A stretch of DNA of 56,863 nt from Planctomycetota bacterium. Its GTDB lineage: Bacteria > Planctomycetota > Planctomycetia > Pirellulales > Pirellulaceae. The notes below the pieces were generated by a model. That model worked only from the letters and a program-made list of their open reading frames with translations, did not search any database and was not told the DNA's origin. The first letter of the stretch is position 1. Every line of letters begins with the position of its first letter. The position numbers were made by a program, and so were the translations under genes. The stretch lies in the NCBI GenBank assembly GCA_026692905.1, contig JAPLNL010000028.1:1-56863 (forward strand), in the 5' to 3' direction. This document shows, in pieces, positions 8,401 through 18,644 of the stretch.

Positions 8401-11400
8401 GCATGAGGCGATCTACGAAAAACGCCATTTGAACGCAGAGCGCCCGCCGAACAAGCTGCAATTGGAAAAGCATTTGGCGAAGGGGCAAGCGGACAAGGAT
8501 TGGTTTACTCCGCAAATGATTCTCGCTTCGGCAGGCACCGGCAAGACCTACAATCTGGCTTCGCGTGCCCTGCGATTGCTGTTCACCGACCAAGAGCTCG
8601 ATTCGATTTTGGCGACTACGTTCACGAGAAAAGCGGCGGGCGAAATCCTTCATCGTATTTTGACGTGGCTTGCGGATGGGGTTGAAAACGAAGAGGGTTT
8701 TGCTCGTTTGGTCGGCGTCTTGAAGCCGCTTGAAATCACGCGCGACACCGTTCGGTACCAACTGGGCCGGCTTTGTTCGCATTTGCATCGTTTCCGCGTT
8801 AGCACGCTGGATAGTTTTTATTCGCAACTGGCTCGTTCGTTTGCGCTGGAGCTAAAGCTGCCGCCAGGTTGGACGCTGTCCGATCCATTCCAAACGGACC
8901 AATTGCAACAAGAAGCCATCAGTCGAATGTTCGACACGATGGACCGATCGGCGCTCAAATCGTTGGTGTCGCAATTGTCCAAGGGTGAAGCGACGCGCGG
9001 CATTCGTCGCGAAATTGAAAACGTGGTATCGACCGGCTACGACTTGTTCCGAAAGACGAACGAAGAAGCCTGGAATCAATTGACGGTTCCTAAAGGGCCA
9101 TCGGCAGAGGAGGCTGAATCGGCACTAAGGGTTTTCCGAGGTTCGCAATTGGAGCACAAAAGTTACGCAGGCGCACGCGACAAAGCGGTCGCGAAATTCG
9201 AGTCGGGTGAGTGGGCTGAGTTCCTCGGTCTCACCTTGATTCAAAATGCGGACGCCAAGATCGCGAAGTATTCGTCCAAGGAGTTGCCAGACGAGACGGT
9301 CAAGGCATTGCTGGTCCTGGCAAAGAAGTCGGCCGTCGAAGAGTTGGCCAGCCGAAGAGCTCAGAACGAAGCCGCCTATCGGATGCTTGCTAACTATCAC
9401 GAACAGCTCCAGTTTGTCAAAACCAAACGCCGTATCGTATCTTTTGATGATATCTCAGAGCGGCTCTCCAAGTGGATGCAGGAGACCATTGCCAAGCACA
9501 AAGATGACGACCTTAGGGAGCAGACTTCGACGGCCTTGACGACGAACAAGAAAGAGGACGAAGCGATGAAAGGAATCGCTTATCGTCTCGACTGCCCGAT
9601 CGATCACTTGTTGTTGGACGAGTTTCAAGACACTTCACCGATGCAGTGGAACATCATCAAGCCGTTTGCCGAGGCGATCGTGGAGGGTTCGATAAAGGAC
9701 AAATCGTTCTTTTGCGTGGGGGACAGCAAGCAAGCGATTTACGGTTGGCGCGGCGGTGTTTCCGAAATTTTCGAATCGGTTGGAAAGCAGATCGAGCATG
9801 TTCGGCAAGAGAAGCTGGTCAAGAGTTATCGAAGTTCTCCTGTTGTTATCGAGTTCGTGAACTCGGTCTTTACGCAGCTTGCGAAACACGATCGCTATTA
9901 CAATGACGACGAGTCTGAGATCATCGCCAGTGATACGCAAGCGGTAACCGAATGGATGGGGCGTTATTTTTCCAATCACGAAACATCACGCGATGGATTG
10001 CCTGGCTATGTCGAGTTCCGAAACGCGGACTGCGAGAAGAACAGGGACCAGGACGGTGAAGAAAGCAGCTATGGGCTGTTCGATGAGGTTGCGGATCGTA
10101 TTGCCGAGTTGCACAAGAATTCTCCGCACGTGGAGATCGGCGTCTTAACCCGAACCAATCGCGACGTCGGTCGAATGATCGGCCTGTTGCGAGAACGCGA
10201 GGTTGAGGCCAGCCAGGAAGGTGGAAATCCGTTGGTGGATTCGGCTCCGGTGTTGCTTTTGCTGAGTGCGATGAAGCTGGCCAATCACCCTTCGGATTCG
10301 TTGGCATTTTTTCACGTGGCCCATTCTCCGCTGAGCGATCGGCTGCCTGGCGATGTGACAAAGGATGCCATTGGATTGTCGGCTTTCTTCCGCAAGCAAT
10401 TGGCGGACTTCGGTTTCGGACGAACGCTAGGACTGTTTTCGAACTTGATCGCGAACGAATGCACGGAGCGGGATCAGGATCGACTTAAGCAATTTGTGCA
10501 ATTGGGATATCGATTCGATGCGATGCGAAATCATCACATCAATGACTTCGTGGAATATGTTGAGCGTCAGAAGGTTTCCGTTCCGGGCATGAGCACGGTA
10601 CGAGTCATGACGATTCACCAGTCCAAGGGTTTGGAGTTTGACGCTGTCTTTTTGCCCACCCTCGATCAAACCATTATTTCGCGACCGCCTACCTTTGTGG
10701 CCATGTACGAGGATCGAACGAAGCCGCCGATCGGCGTTTTGCGTTACATGAATCGGGACATGCAGAAGTATTTGGAAGACTCATGGCGGATCGCGTTTCG
10801 AGAGTTTGCGAATCAGCAGTTGTCTGAGGCGTTGTGTGTGTTTTATGTTGCACTCACTCGAGCGCGACACGCTTTGTACCTTTACACGTCGCCGTCATCG
10901 AGTCCGAAGAAGCGTTGGGGATCGGTTCTGCATTCGATCTTTGCCACCCCTGGTCAGAGCGAGCAAGCGGGAATCGTCATTCGCAGTTTCGGAAACGAGA
11001 ACTGGTATGAGTCCATCAAGCCAGCGGATATGGAAGTCGAGCAAGATGAACCAAAAGCGATTGAGCATCGAGTGCGAGGCCGTACTATCCTTTTGAAACG
11101 CGACGCAACCTCGATGCGACGCTTGCCTTGGCTGCGTCCGAGCCAGAGCGTGATGCCAACCGTGGTCGATCTGGCTACGCAGTGGTCGGACGACAATTCA
11201 TCGGGTGCGGTCATTGGTAAATTGGTGCATCGTTGGTTCGAAGAGATTCGCGGTTGGATCGAAGACTACAAGCCGAGCAAAAAGCGGCTCAAGGAGATCG
11301 CTTCTTCGACGCTGACTCAAGAAGAAATGGGGCAGGTCAAGCTGAACGATTGGGTCGACCGCTTCGTGAAGTATTGCGAGATGCCATCGGTATTATTGGC

Positions 11401-11758
11401 GTTAAGTGCAGATCGCTATCGGCCATGGCATCAACCGAGGATGCTCCATTTGGAGGTTACCAATGAGCGACGATTGTTGCAGATTGTGGATGGCCAGATG
11501 TTGCGCGGGGTTATTGACCGCTGCGTCTTGGGCTTCGATGGCGACCGGGTGGTACGGGCCGAGATCTTGGATTTCAAAACGGACCGCAGACCTGATTCGA
11601 TGCCGATTGAGGAGTGGTCCAAAGAGCGCGCAGAGCACCACGGCATACAGCTGCAGTACTATCGTCGTGTTTTGTCAGACCAATTCGGGCTACATCCGAA
11701 TGACATCGAGCTGACGTTGCTTTTGTTGAGTGAAGATTTGCAAGTTGCGATTCAGTAG
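5408..11758 (+). CDS. Single-chain AddB-AddA helicase/double nuclease
   Basis: 2116 residues when started at ATG 5408, chosen because AAGGAAG lies about 10 bases upstream; an upstream GTG at 5387 would add seven residues. The N-terminal half is AddB/RexB-like: an AddB-type hydrophobic core without a Walker A lysine, a RecC/AddB-like GMHDGIVPESVNGDAFLP segment, and a PD-(D/E)XK nuclease with RIDRID and WDYKTG (831-836) plus a Q-x-x-x-Y. After a polar linker (about 950-1030) the second half is a superfamily 1 helicase: Walker A ASAGTGKT (1040-1047), Walker B DEFQD (1404-1408), GDSKQAIYGWRGG, KSYRSS, MTIHQSKGLEFD and VALTRARHALY. A second nuclease follows: GVIDR, then ILDFKTD (2053-2059), then QLQYY. 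AddA and AddB are normally separate subunits that resect double-strand breaks for RecA; here both are one polypeptide in addB-addA order. The usual AddB iron-sulfur cysteines appear absent. Very probably functional: every motif is intact. Confidence 0.9.
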   Translation: MATTKIPFRQRRPLLEQSQSIQVHYLGWNGPILHAACDYLQKQYTRGSKWDMDQCLLVLPGGFAGRRLTQLMATRASEQSLVLRPPELLTIGTLPEKLYTAKLPFASDLEQVLAWTKVLRAADHDLLIPLLFEVPDSAELRPWMDLARILSTLHRELSSDLVDFDDVVQELTGSPEEVRWKVLSKLQRAYLDELHTAGLWDVQSARRFAIDNQEVRTDREIILVGAVDLNRAQRRFLSEVADSVRVLIGAPESYAAGFHQDGTLASEYWQDIEVPIDEEQLHVRSSANDAANELATQLANLGNDYSVQDITVGIPDPQIVPALQETLARGGITLRYGPGGSVTQTPPLQVIERIGDYLIDGSIDIFSSLVRSPAIHDWLIRSAKDSPEAAALPGDFLARLDEYQQSTLLRSVNVPEWPEGKGKESFLAVLTKLDEWLKPLRMLNAKLTQWANPLRQVIKTIYEGVQVDRNDVAGNLSLRACGEINIALSKLAELPTNLDAQVTFQEAMAWLQSQLETVNVPPPQDDSAVEMLGWLELTLDDTPVLMLTGMHDGIVPESVNGDAFLPNQLRSDLGLMDNARRYARDCYAILAMLNTRERIDFVLNHLSLDGDPQTPSRLLLAVPSDLLARRVKLLLSPKETADDALIADAWVPRETQTNIPIPIPDTNKVVRDMAVTDFKKYDQCPYRFYLNRVEKVRAFEHDRLELDGGGFGDLLHLCLEGLIDSPVAASTDAHATADWLTENLKAIARKRFGVKPTPALQIQIEQAVRRLEAFAEHQAAQIAAGWRIKYIEHKVEKSHGITLEVDGQSMIVHGRIDRIDYHPRDGRFAVWDYKTGDLAGKPKEAHLKPNGTWTDWQLPLYGLLIKTLKIEDLSKVSFGYILLPKNPADTQFVIADFQLEQHAQAIESAKGIARKVMAGVFWPPKYKGISNFDECNAITQLPVVRRWDESVAKQEIESARQRELAAAIHPVPELQLDSNVDNSLAQSETENKLRLDRSHEAIYEKRHLNAERPPNKLQLEKHLAKGQADKDWFTPQMILASAGTGKTYNLASRALRLLFTDQELDSILATTFTRKAAGEILHRILTWLADGVENEEGFARLVGVLKPLEITRDTVRYQLGRLCSHLHRFRVSTLDSFYSQLARSFALELKLPPGWTLSDPFQTDQLQQEAISRMFDTMDRSALKSLVSQLSKGEATRGIRREIENVVSTGYDLFRKTNEEAWNQLTVPKGPSAEEAESALRVFRGSQLEHKSYAGARDKAVAKFESGEWAEFLGLTLIQNADAKIAKYSSKELPDETVKALLVLAKKSAVEELASRRAQNEAAYRMLANYHEQLQFVKTKRRIVSFDDISERLSKWMQETIAKHKDDDLREQTSTALTTNKKEDEAMKGIAYRLDCPIDHLLLDEFQDTSPMQWNIIKPFAEAIVEGSIKDKSFFCVGDSKQAIYGWRGGVSEIFESVGKQIEHVRQEKLVKSYRSSPVVIEFVNSVFTQLAKHDRYYNDDESEIIASDTQAVTEWMGRYFSNHETSRDGLPGYVEFRNADCEKNRDQDGEESSYGLFDEVADRIAELHKNSPHVEIGVLTRTNRDVGRMIGLLREREVEASQEGGNPLVDSAPVLLLLSAMKLANHPSDSLAFFHVAHSPLSDRLPGDVTKDAIGLSAFFRKQLADFGFGRTLGLFSNLIANECTERDQDRLKQFVQLGYRFDAMRNHHINDFVEYVERQKVSVPGMSTVRVMTIHQSKGLEFDAVFLPTLDQTIISRPPTFVAMYEDRTKPPIGVLRYMNRDMQKYLEDSWRIAFREFANQQLSEALCVFYVALTRARHALYLYTSPSSSPKKRWGSVLHSIFATPGQSEQAGIVIRSFGNENWYESIKPADMEVEQDEPKAIEHRVRGRTILLKRDATSMRRLPWLRPSQSVMPTVVDLATQWSDDNSSGAVIGKLVHRWFEEIRGWIEDYKPSKKRLKEIASSTLTQEEMGQVKLNDWVDRFVKYCEMPSVLLALSADRYRPWHQPRMLHLEVTNERRLLQIVDGQMLRGVIDRCVLGFDGDRVVRAEILDFKTDRRPDSMPIEEWSKERAEHHGIQLQYYRRVLSDQFGLHPNDIELTLLLLSEDLQVAIQ

Positions 11759-11772
11759 GGATGCCCAAGGAT

Positions 11773-11906
11773 CAAGCTAGTGAATCCTTAGCACGACGCG
11801 CAAGCTAGTGAATCCTTTGCACGACGCGCAAGCTAGTGAATCCTTTGCACGACGCGCAAGCTAGTGAAAACCACTATCCAATTCACTAGCTTGCGCGTCG
11901 TGCTAG
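11773..11906. repeat. Dispersed repeat, family C, four copies
   Basis: One partial and three full direct copies of GCACGACGCGCAAGCTAGTG in a near-tandem array of period about 28 bases, closed by one reverse copy (about 11881-11906). It starts 15 bases after the helicase-nuclease stop, so that gene is bracketed by family C on both sides. Confidence 0.9.
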
Positions 11907-12143
11907 ATGTATGGAAAGCCGTCACTCGCCGACTCCGTCGAATGGGAAACTTCGGCATAACCTGCAAAATCACACCATTTTCCGATGCAGGGCTTGCTAG
12001 CGGGCTATTTTTCAAGAGCGCTTTTGGCGGTTTTTTGCGCCCGAGGACTGGTTGTCGATCACAATAGGGGAAGGGCGTTTGTTCGAGGCGCACAAACTTC
12101 TGATTTGACCCAGGTGTGTTCGGTACTTGATCCAAGGTGCAAA

Positions 12144-13334
12144 ATGCTTAAGGCCTACACGGCGATTTTGATGCATGGCTCTCGATTCTGCATCGCCATT
12201 CTTTTGAGTTCTCGATTTGCGGCGGCACAGGTCGCGGAAACCGAGGATGCAGCCCCATCGAAGACCGCGGCCAAAGCGGATTCCAAGGCTTCGTCTGCGC
12301 GCAAGGCCGGTGCGGCGAAAGGAAAGTCGAAAAGCGAGGAGGCCGACGCTGCAAAGGAAGACGTGGTCACGACTCCGGGTATTGAGTTGATGGCGCCCCG
12401 AAAGATGGAAATGAGGTTTGGAATGAAATTCAATTCCAACGACAACTTCTGTTCAGACTTGTATGCAACAATTCCCTTTCCGATGAACTGGCCGGAGCAA
12501 AAAGTGACCGTGCTCCACTCCAACATCCCCGCAGGGGCTGTTTTGGATCGGCGAGATTTGCCGATCGGTTCGAAGCAGAATGCGCTGGCGCGACAACTAC
12601 TCATGAAGATTCCCAGCTTAGGGCCCGATAGCCAGCTGGACCTAGTGGTGACAGTGGAAGTTGAAAAATCGTTTATCGATGCGCCTGCTGATCCAACGGT
12701 CTTTGTCATCCCCAAAAAAATCAGCAATGATCTGCGGTTCTTTGTGGGTAAGGGAAGTCCCTATATCGACCACGAGTTGGGGGAAGTCAGAAAGGTCGCC
12801 AAACAAATTGCGGATGACAAGCCTGAAAATGCGTGGGCTCAGGTCGAGCGTATCTACGATTGGGTTCGTGACAATATCCAATACCGCAAAGGCAAGATCC
12901 GTCATATCAAAGAGGCGCTCAAGGACAAGAAGGGGGACTGCGAGGAAATGACGGGCTTATTCGTAGCCATCTGCAGAGCAAGCAATATTCCGGCCCGTTG
13001 CGTTTGGATTCCTGAGCACTGTTACCCTGAGTTCTATCTAGAGGATCCGCAGGGAGTGGGGCATTGGTTTCCATGTCAGGTTGCGGGCGACCGACAATTT
13101 GGTCAAATGCATGACTATCGACCGATTCTTCAAAAAGGGGATCGATTCAAGGTTCCGGAGGATAATGCGCCGCAGCGTTACATTGCTGAGTACTTTACTT
13201 GCAAACAACGCGCTGCCAGACCTGGAGTGAATCCGAGCGTTGATCGGATCATGGATTTGGGACCACTCAAAGCGGAGTTGGAAGCGTTGGAGCAACAAAA
13301 TGCTCCATCGCCACAGCAGCAGCCCGAAAAATAA
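12144..13334 (+). CDS. Exported transglutaminase-like protein
   Basis: 396 residues from ATG 12144, preferred over a frame-open ATG at 11985 because AAGGTG lies four bases upstream and a signal peptide follows (FCIAILLSSRFAAAQ). After a Lys/Ala-rich linker comes a beta-rich domain and then the transglutaminase/protease-like core: RIYDWVRDNIQYRKGK, the catalytic cysteine in KKGDCEEMTGLF (Cys266), and histidine in WIPEHCYPEFYLED (His292), followed by an Asp-containing loop and GHWFPC. Such domains act as thiol proteases or acyl transferases. The chain should work outside the cytoplasm. It is followed after 33 bases by a protein kinase on the same strand, so the two are likely co-transcribed. 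Substrate unknown. Confidence 0.85.
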   Translation: MLKAYTAILMHGSRFCIAILLSSRFAAAQVAETEDAAPSKTAAKADSKASSARKAGAAKGKSKSEEADAAKEDVVTTPGIELMAPRKMEMRFGMKFNSNDNFCSDLYATIPFPMNWPEQKVTVLHSNIPAGAVLDRRDLPIGSKQNALARQLLMKIPSLGPDSQLDLVVTVEVEKSFIDAPADPTVFVIPKKISNDLRFFVGKGSPYIDHELGEVRKVAKQIADDKPENAWAQVERIYDWVRDNIQYRKGKIRHIKEALKDKKGDCEEMTGLFVAICRASNIPARCVWIPEHCYPEFYLEDPQGVGHWFPCQVAGDRQFGQMHDYRPILQKGDRFKVPEDNAPQRYIAEYFTCKQRAARPGVNPSVDRIMDLGPLKAELEALEQQNAPSPQQQPEK

Positions 13335-13367
13335 GTACACGCACGACAATGTAATGGCGGTTACAAA

Positions 13368-16013
13368 ATGGCGAATGATCCGAATGAACCGAATGACAAA
13401 GGCAGACCGCGCCCGATTGCAACGCGTACCTTTTCGTTGGACGATTCAGAACGATTGGGCCAAATCGCCGATAACAGCGAATCGGACTTCGACGTCGCGG
13501 AGGAGTTTGTAGACAACGCGACGTCACTCCAAAATTCGCCGCTGTCTCTTCCCATTTTGGGCGAATACCAGATCGAGGAGTTGATCGGCGCAGGGGGAAT
13601 GGGGCAAGTGTTTCGGGCACGGCACCGAACGATGGACAGGCAGGTCGCTATCAAGATACTGCCGCGGTCCGTATCCGACGATGAGCATGCGGTCGAACGT
13701 TTTTATACGGAGGTGCGAGCCACTGCCCGTTTGATGCATCCGAACATCGTGACTGCTTTTGATGCCGGTTGCCATCGTTCGGGCGAAAAGCCCATCCACT
13801 ATCTCGTGATGGAGCTCATTGAGGGTGAGCTTCTGTCGCAACGGATCGCTCAATCCGGTCCGATGAACGCGAACGAAGTCGTCGAGATCCTCAAACAGTC
13901 AGCCTCGGCTTTGGCTTATGCGCATGCTCAAGGCATTGTGCATCGCGACATCAAGCCTAGCAACATGATGATTACTCCCTCCGGGGTTTTGAAGATTTTG
14001 GATTTCGGTCTGGCAGTACTTCGCGGGCATTTGGATAAGAAAGGGGCCAAGGAAACGCACCTGGTTGGAACCGTCGAGTTCATGTCACCCGAACAAATCA
14101 ATGCACCGGACACTGTAGACAACCGCAGTGATCTTTACTCTCTCGGGGCAACGATTTTTTATCTCCTGACGGGGCGTCCGATGTTTCAGGGAGAGATGGT
14201 GCAAACCGCGCTCGCCCAGGTCAACACGCGACCTCAAGCGTTGTACGAAGTTCGTAGCGATGTCGACATTCGACTCGATTCCGTTTTCCAGTCGCTTGTG
14301 GCTAAGTCGCCTGTAGCGCGATGTCAATCTGCAAGCGAACTTATGGAAAAATTGATTTCCATGAATCTGATCGAGCGGCCCACGACACAAAGTCCGGTTC
14401 GCGGCCCTGAGAGCCGGTTGCCCAAAATGGGTTACGAGTATCCAACCAGCGTAGGGCAAGGAAAGTCGACATCGCAACGCGCGTTCGCATCCATTGGGAT
14501 TGAACTGGGAATGATTCACTCTCGAGTGAGCTACGTCGATGCCGCGCACAAGGTGGAAGAAGTCTTAGTGGACCGCGATTCGACCAAGCTTCGCAATATG
14601 TTGTTAAGTGATGGCGATACGATTGCGATCGGCGAGAGCGCCGTTGAAAATCGGGCCGCGAAACCAAACCAAATTTTCTACGGCATGCAACGTTGGTACG
14701 GACTGCCGTTGCTCGAACGTACGTTTGGTGGTCGGCAGGTACCGCCTGAAGTGTTAGTGGCCTGCATCATCCGTCAGCTATTGGTGGGTGCACGTCACCA
14801 GTTGCCCAATGCCTCGCATGCGGTAGTTACAGTTCCCGCGTGCTATGACCAGATGCACAGGCTCAGCACAAAGACCGCATGTGCGATTGCCGGGGTCGAG
14901 GTGTTACAATTGCTCGATAAACCGTTGGCAGCGACGCTTGCTCATGTTGAAATTGAAACGCGGTTAGCGCAGGCTGCGGGGACTTCCAATACGTATAAAA
15001 AGACATTCTTGGTAGCGATGCTCAACGGAACGGCATGTGAAGTCTCGGTTGTATCCGTGGAGGGATTGGCTGTCCGATTGCTTAGCTCGGTCGGTGATTG
15101 CAAACGGGGTACAACGCGATGGCACGATGTGGCTACGAAGCGACTGGCAACGGAGGTCGAGACGAAATTGGGAGCCAGCGCTCGCGATGATTTAAACGTT
15201 GCATCGCGTTTGCAACGCACGATGGAGAAAGCATTTGATCGATTGCGGATTAGTCCAAACGTTCCGTTTGTCTTCGAGTCCTCTGCGGGCAAGATTGAAC
15301 GCATTTTGGATCGAGAGCGATTGGGAGAGTGGGTTGGCGATTTAGAAAACGATTGCGGGTCGTTCGCCAAGGAAGCGATCGAACGCTCGAAAGTGGATCC
15401 AGCGGAGATCGACGCGATTCTGCTCGTTGGCGATGCGCGTTGGATGCCTGTCATTCATCGGCAATTGAGCCGTCTGACCGGTCCGCAGGCAAAGTTGACC
15501 ATGCTGAAATCCAACGATATGGCTCGGGGGGCTGCCATTCAAGCCAAGAACATCATGCCGCCGATGGATCCGAATTCGCCTGTCGCGCGGGCGGTCTCGA
15601 GCTACGATCTTGGAGTGATCATTCAAGAAGATGTGAGCCGAATTAGTCAGCCCAAGGTTCTTATCGGCAAAGATACGCCGACCCCTGCGCTGAGCACACG
15701 CACCTTGCGATTTACGAACGATGGCAGGGAGCAGCCTCAGCTTCAGTTTGTCGAAGGCTCGAGGCTGGGTGCGAGCACGTGGAATCGATTGGGAAAGATC
15801 GATTTGAAGACATGTTTTCCAGGTCGGTCGGTTTCGGATCCGTTGCAATTGAGGATTGATATCGACACGAGCGGTATCTGGACGGGGTCTTTGATTTGGC
15901 TTGCGGGAAACAAGCAGTTAGCTATCCCAGCGTTGATAGACCCGTTGATGGATGTTGTGTCTACCAAACGTTGGAGAGATTGGCTCGAGTCGCTTATGCT
16001 ATGCAATGGGTAG
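13368..16013 (+). CDS. Serine/threonine kinase fused to degenerate Hsp70
   Basis: 881 residues. Residues about 68-340 are a Hanks-type kinase with all key residues: glycine loop GAGGMG (74-79), Lys96 in VAIKIL, catalytic HRDIKPSN (192-199), DFG (Asp212) and an SPE in MSPEQ. No transmembrane helix is evident after the kinase. Residues about 372-720 resemble the Hsp70/DnaK ATPase domain: VVTVPACYD with KTACAIAGVEVLQLLDKPLAATLA matches DnaK's VPAYF and IAGLEV..NEPTAAALA region. The first phosphate loop reads GIELGMI instead of GIDLGTT, and the second DLGGGTFD loop has become MLNGTACE, so ATP hydrolysis is doubtful. Residues about 765-860 resemble the Hsp70 substrate-binding sandwich (LIGKDTPTPA, LGKIDL). 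Likely a kinase whose Hsp70-like tail binds clients or regulators. It follows the transglutaminase gene closely. Confidence 0.88.
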   Translation: MANDPNEPNDKGRPRPIATRTFSLDDSERLGQIADNSESDFDVAEEFVDNATSLQNSPLSLPILGEYQIEELIGAGGMGQVFRARHRTMDRQVAIKILPRSVSDDEHAVERFYTEVRATARLMHPNIVTAFDAGCHRSGEKPIHYLVMELIEGELLSQRIAQSGPMNANEVVEILKQSASALAYAHAQGIVHRDIKPSNMMITPSGVLKILDFGLAVLRGHLDKKGAKETHLVGTVEFMSPEQINAPDTVDNRSDLYSLGATIFYLLTGRPMFQGEMVQTALAQVNTRPQALYEVRSDVDIRLDSVFQSLVAKSPVARCQSASELMEKLISMNLIERPTTQSPVRGPESRLPKMGYEYPTSVGQGKSTSQRAFASIGIELGMIHSRVSYVDAAHKVEEVLVDRDSTKLRNMLLSDGDTIAIGESAVENRAAKPNQIFYGMQRWYGLPLLERTFGGRQVPPEVLVACIIRQLLVGARHQLPNASHAVVTVPACYDQMHRLSTKTACAIAGVEVLQLLDKPLAATLAHVEIETRLAQAAGTSNTYKKTFLVAMLNGTACEVSVVSVEGLAVRLLSSVGDCKRGTTRWHDVATKRLATEVETKLGASARDDLNVASRLQRTMEKAFDRLRISPNVPFVFESSAGKIERILDRERLGEWVGDLENDCGSFAKEAIERSKVDPAEIDAILLVGDARWMPVIHRQLSRLTGPQAKLTMLKSNDMARGAAIQAKNIMPPMDPNSPVARAVSSYDLGVIIQEDVSRISQPKVLIGKDTPTPALSTRTLRFTNDGREQPQLQFVEGSRLGASTWNRLGKIDLKTCFPGRSVSDPLQLRIDIDTSGIWTGSLIWLAGNKQLAIPALIDPLMDVVSTKRWRDWLESLMLCNG

Positions 16014-16255
16014 GGCGTTAGAAACTGGTGGTCTGCACCACCTTTCCACCACCGGCAGAGGATGTGTCAGCCGTTGGGGCTTTTGAGTTCTTTTCTGGTT
16101 CTGCGACCGGTGGTTTACGCGGCCCACGCCACCGGCAGGGATGTATCGCCCGCCGGGCTATTCTGTTCTATCGCCCGCCGGGCTAGTCTGTTCTATCATT
16201 AGCTGGCCAGGTTGGATCGACAGGCTGGAAGCCTATCCCACTTTTGGGCTGCCAA
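16014..16255. repeat. Short intergenic repeats between kinase and enolase
   Basis: Between two convergent genes. Contains a 25-bp direct tandem (unit TATCGCCCGCCGGGCTATTC, copies at about 16144 and 16169) and inverted stretches around CACCACC/GGTGGT and CCGGTGG/CCACCGG. No gene is visible. The hairpins could end both convergent transcripts, but no T-run is present. Confidence 0.6.
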
Positions 16256-18002
<1,747 letters not shown>

Positions 18003-18600
18003 TTACTTACGATTCTTAAGCATTGTCTTCGCTTGGTTCACAAACTCGGTAACCTTTTCCGAGGGCTTAGCCGCAACATCGAAGTCATAAACGATCAGCT
18101 TACCCAAATCCGCTTCACCATCTGGCTTCGCAAGTTTGGCTTGCCCGCCACCGAATGGAACGATAGCAGCAGCACCACCACCCTTCATGGCATTGGCCAT
18201 CATCGCTTTCATGGGTTCGTGGTATTGCAATGAATACTCGATACCGACAATCTCTTTGGCCGCAATTTATCACTCGGGAGGGTGAGGCCACCTCTGTAAA
18301 CATCTTTGCAAAGTCAATTCCATTGAAAACCTTAGGGAGGGAAAACCTTAGGGAGGGCGAGGCTCCTGCCGAGCCAACGGTGCAAAGGTTCGGCAGGAGC
18401 CTCACTTAAGAAACGCAATCAAGGCGTACGAACGGTCTTTAAAGGTGCAGGCAAACTCCGTATGCTGTACCAAAAGGGTCGACAACGATTGTCAAGACCA
18501 GCGGCGACTTGAACAGTACTACTTGAGCCTGAGACGCTAGCGGCGTTTTTGATTCGGTCGGCTCAAATAGATCTCGATTGGTAAATCCCAGCCTGTCAGA
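18003..18600 (-). pseudogene. Decayed gene split by a family B repeat
   Basis: Leftward C-terminal fragment, open from 18266 to the stop at 18003 (88 codons), reading IAAKEIVGIEYSLQYHEPMK, a Gly/Ala stretch, then IVYDFDVA and ending QAKTMLKNRK. Immediately upstream, at the edge of the repeat at 18273-18404, the frame hits TAA and TGA. On the far side of the repeat another leftward fragment reads KDRSYALIAFLK and stops at the repeat edge, preceded in a second frame by VVLFKSPLVLTIVVDPFG (stop at 18439). I infer one gene broken by the repeat and by at least one frameshift; the exact upper end near 18600 is a guess. Family not recognised. A 75-residue protein from an internal TTG at 18230 is possible but unlikely. 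Confidence 0.5.
18273..18404. repeat. Dispersed repeat, family B, inside a pseudogene
   Basis: CTCGGGAGGGTGAGGCCACC, then TGTAAACATC, a doubled AAAACCTTAGGGAGGG, and the inverted arms GGCTCCTGCCGA / TCGGCAGGAGCC. About 110 bases are almost identical to 4775-4884, which argues for recent copying. Its two ends coincide with the stop codons that end both halves of the surrounding gene remnant. Confidence 0.85.
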
Positions 18601-18644
18601 CAGACACTCCCCCATTTCCACGACGCGCGAGAAACTTTTTTCGA

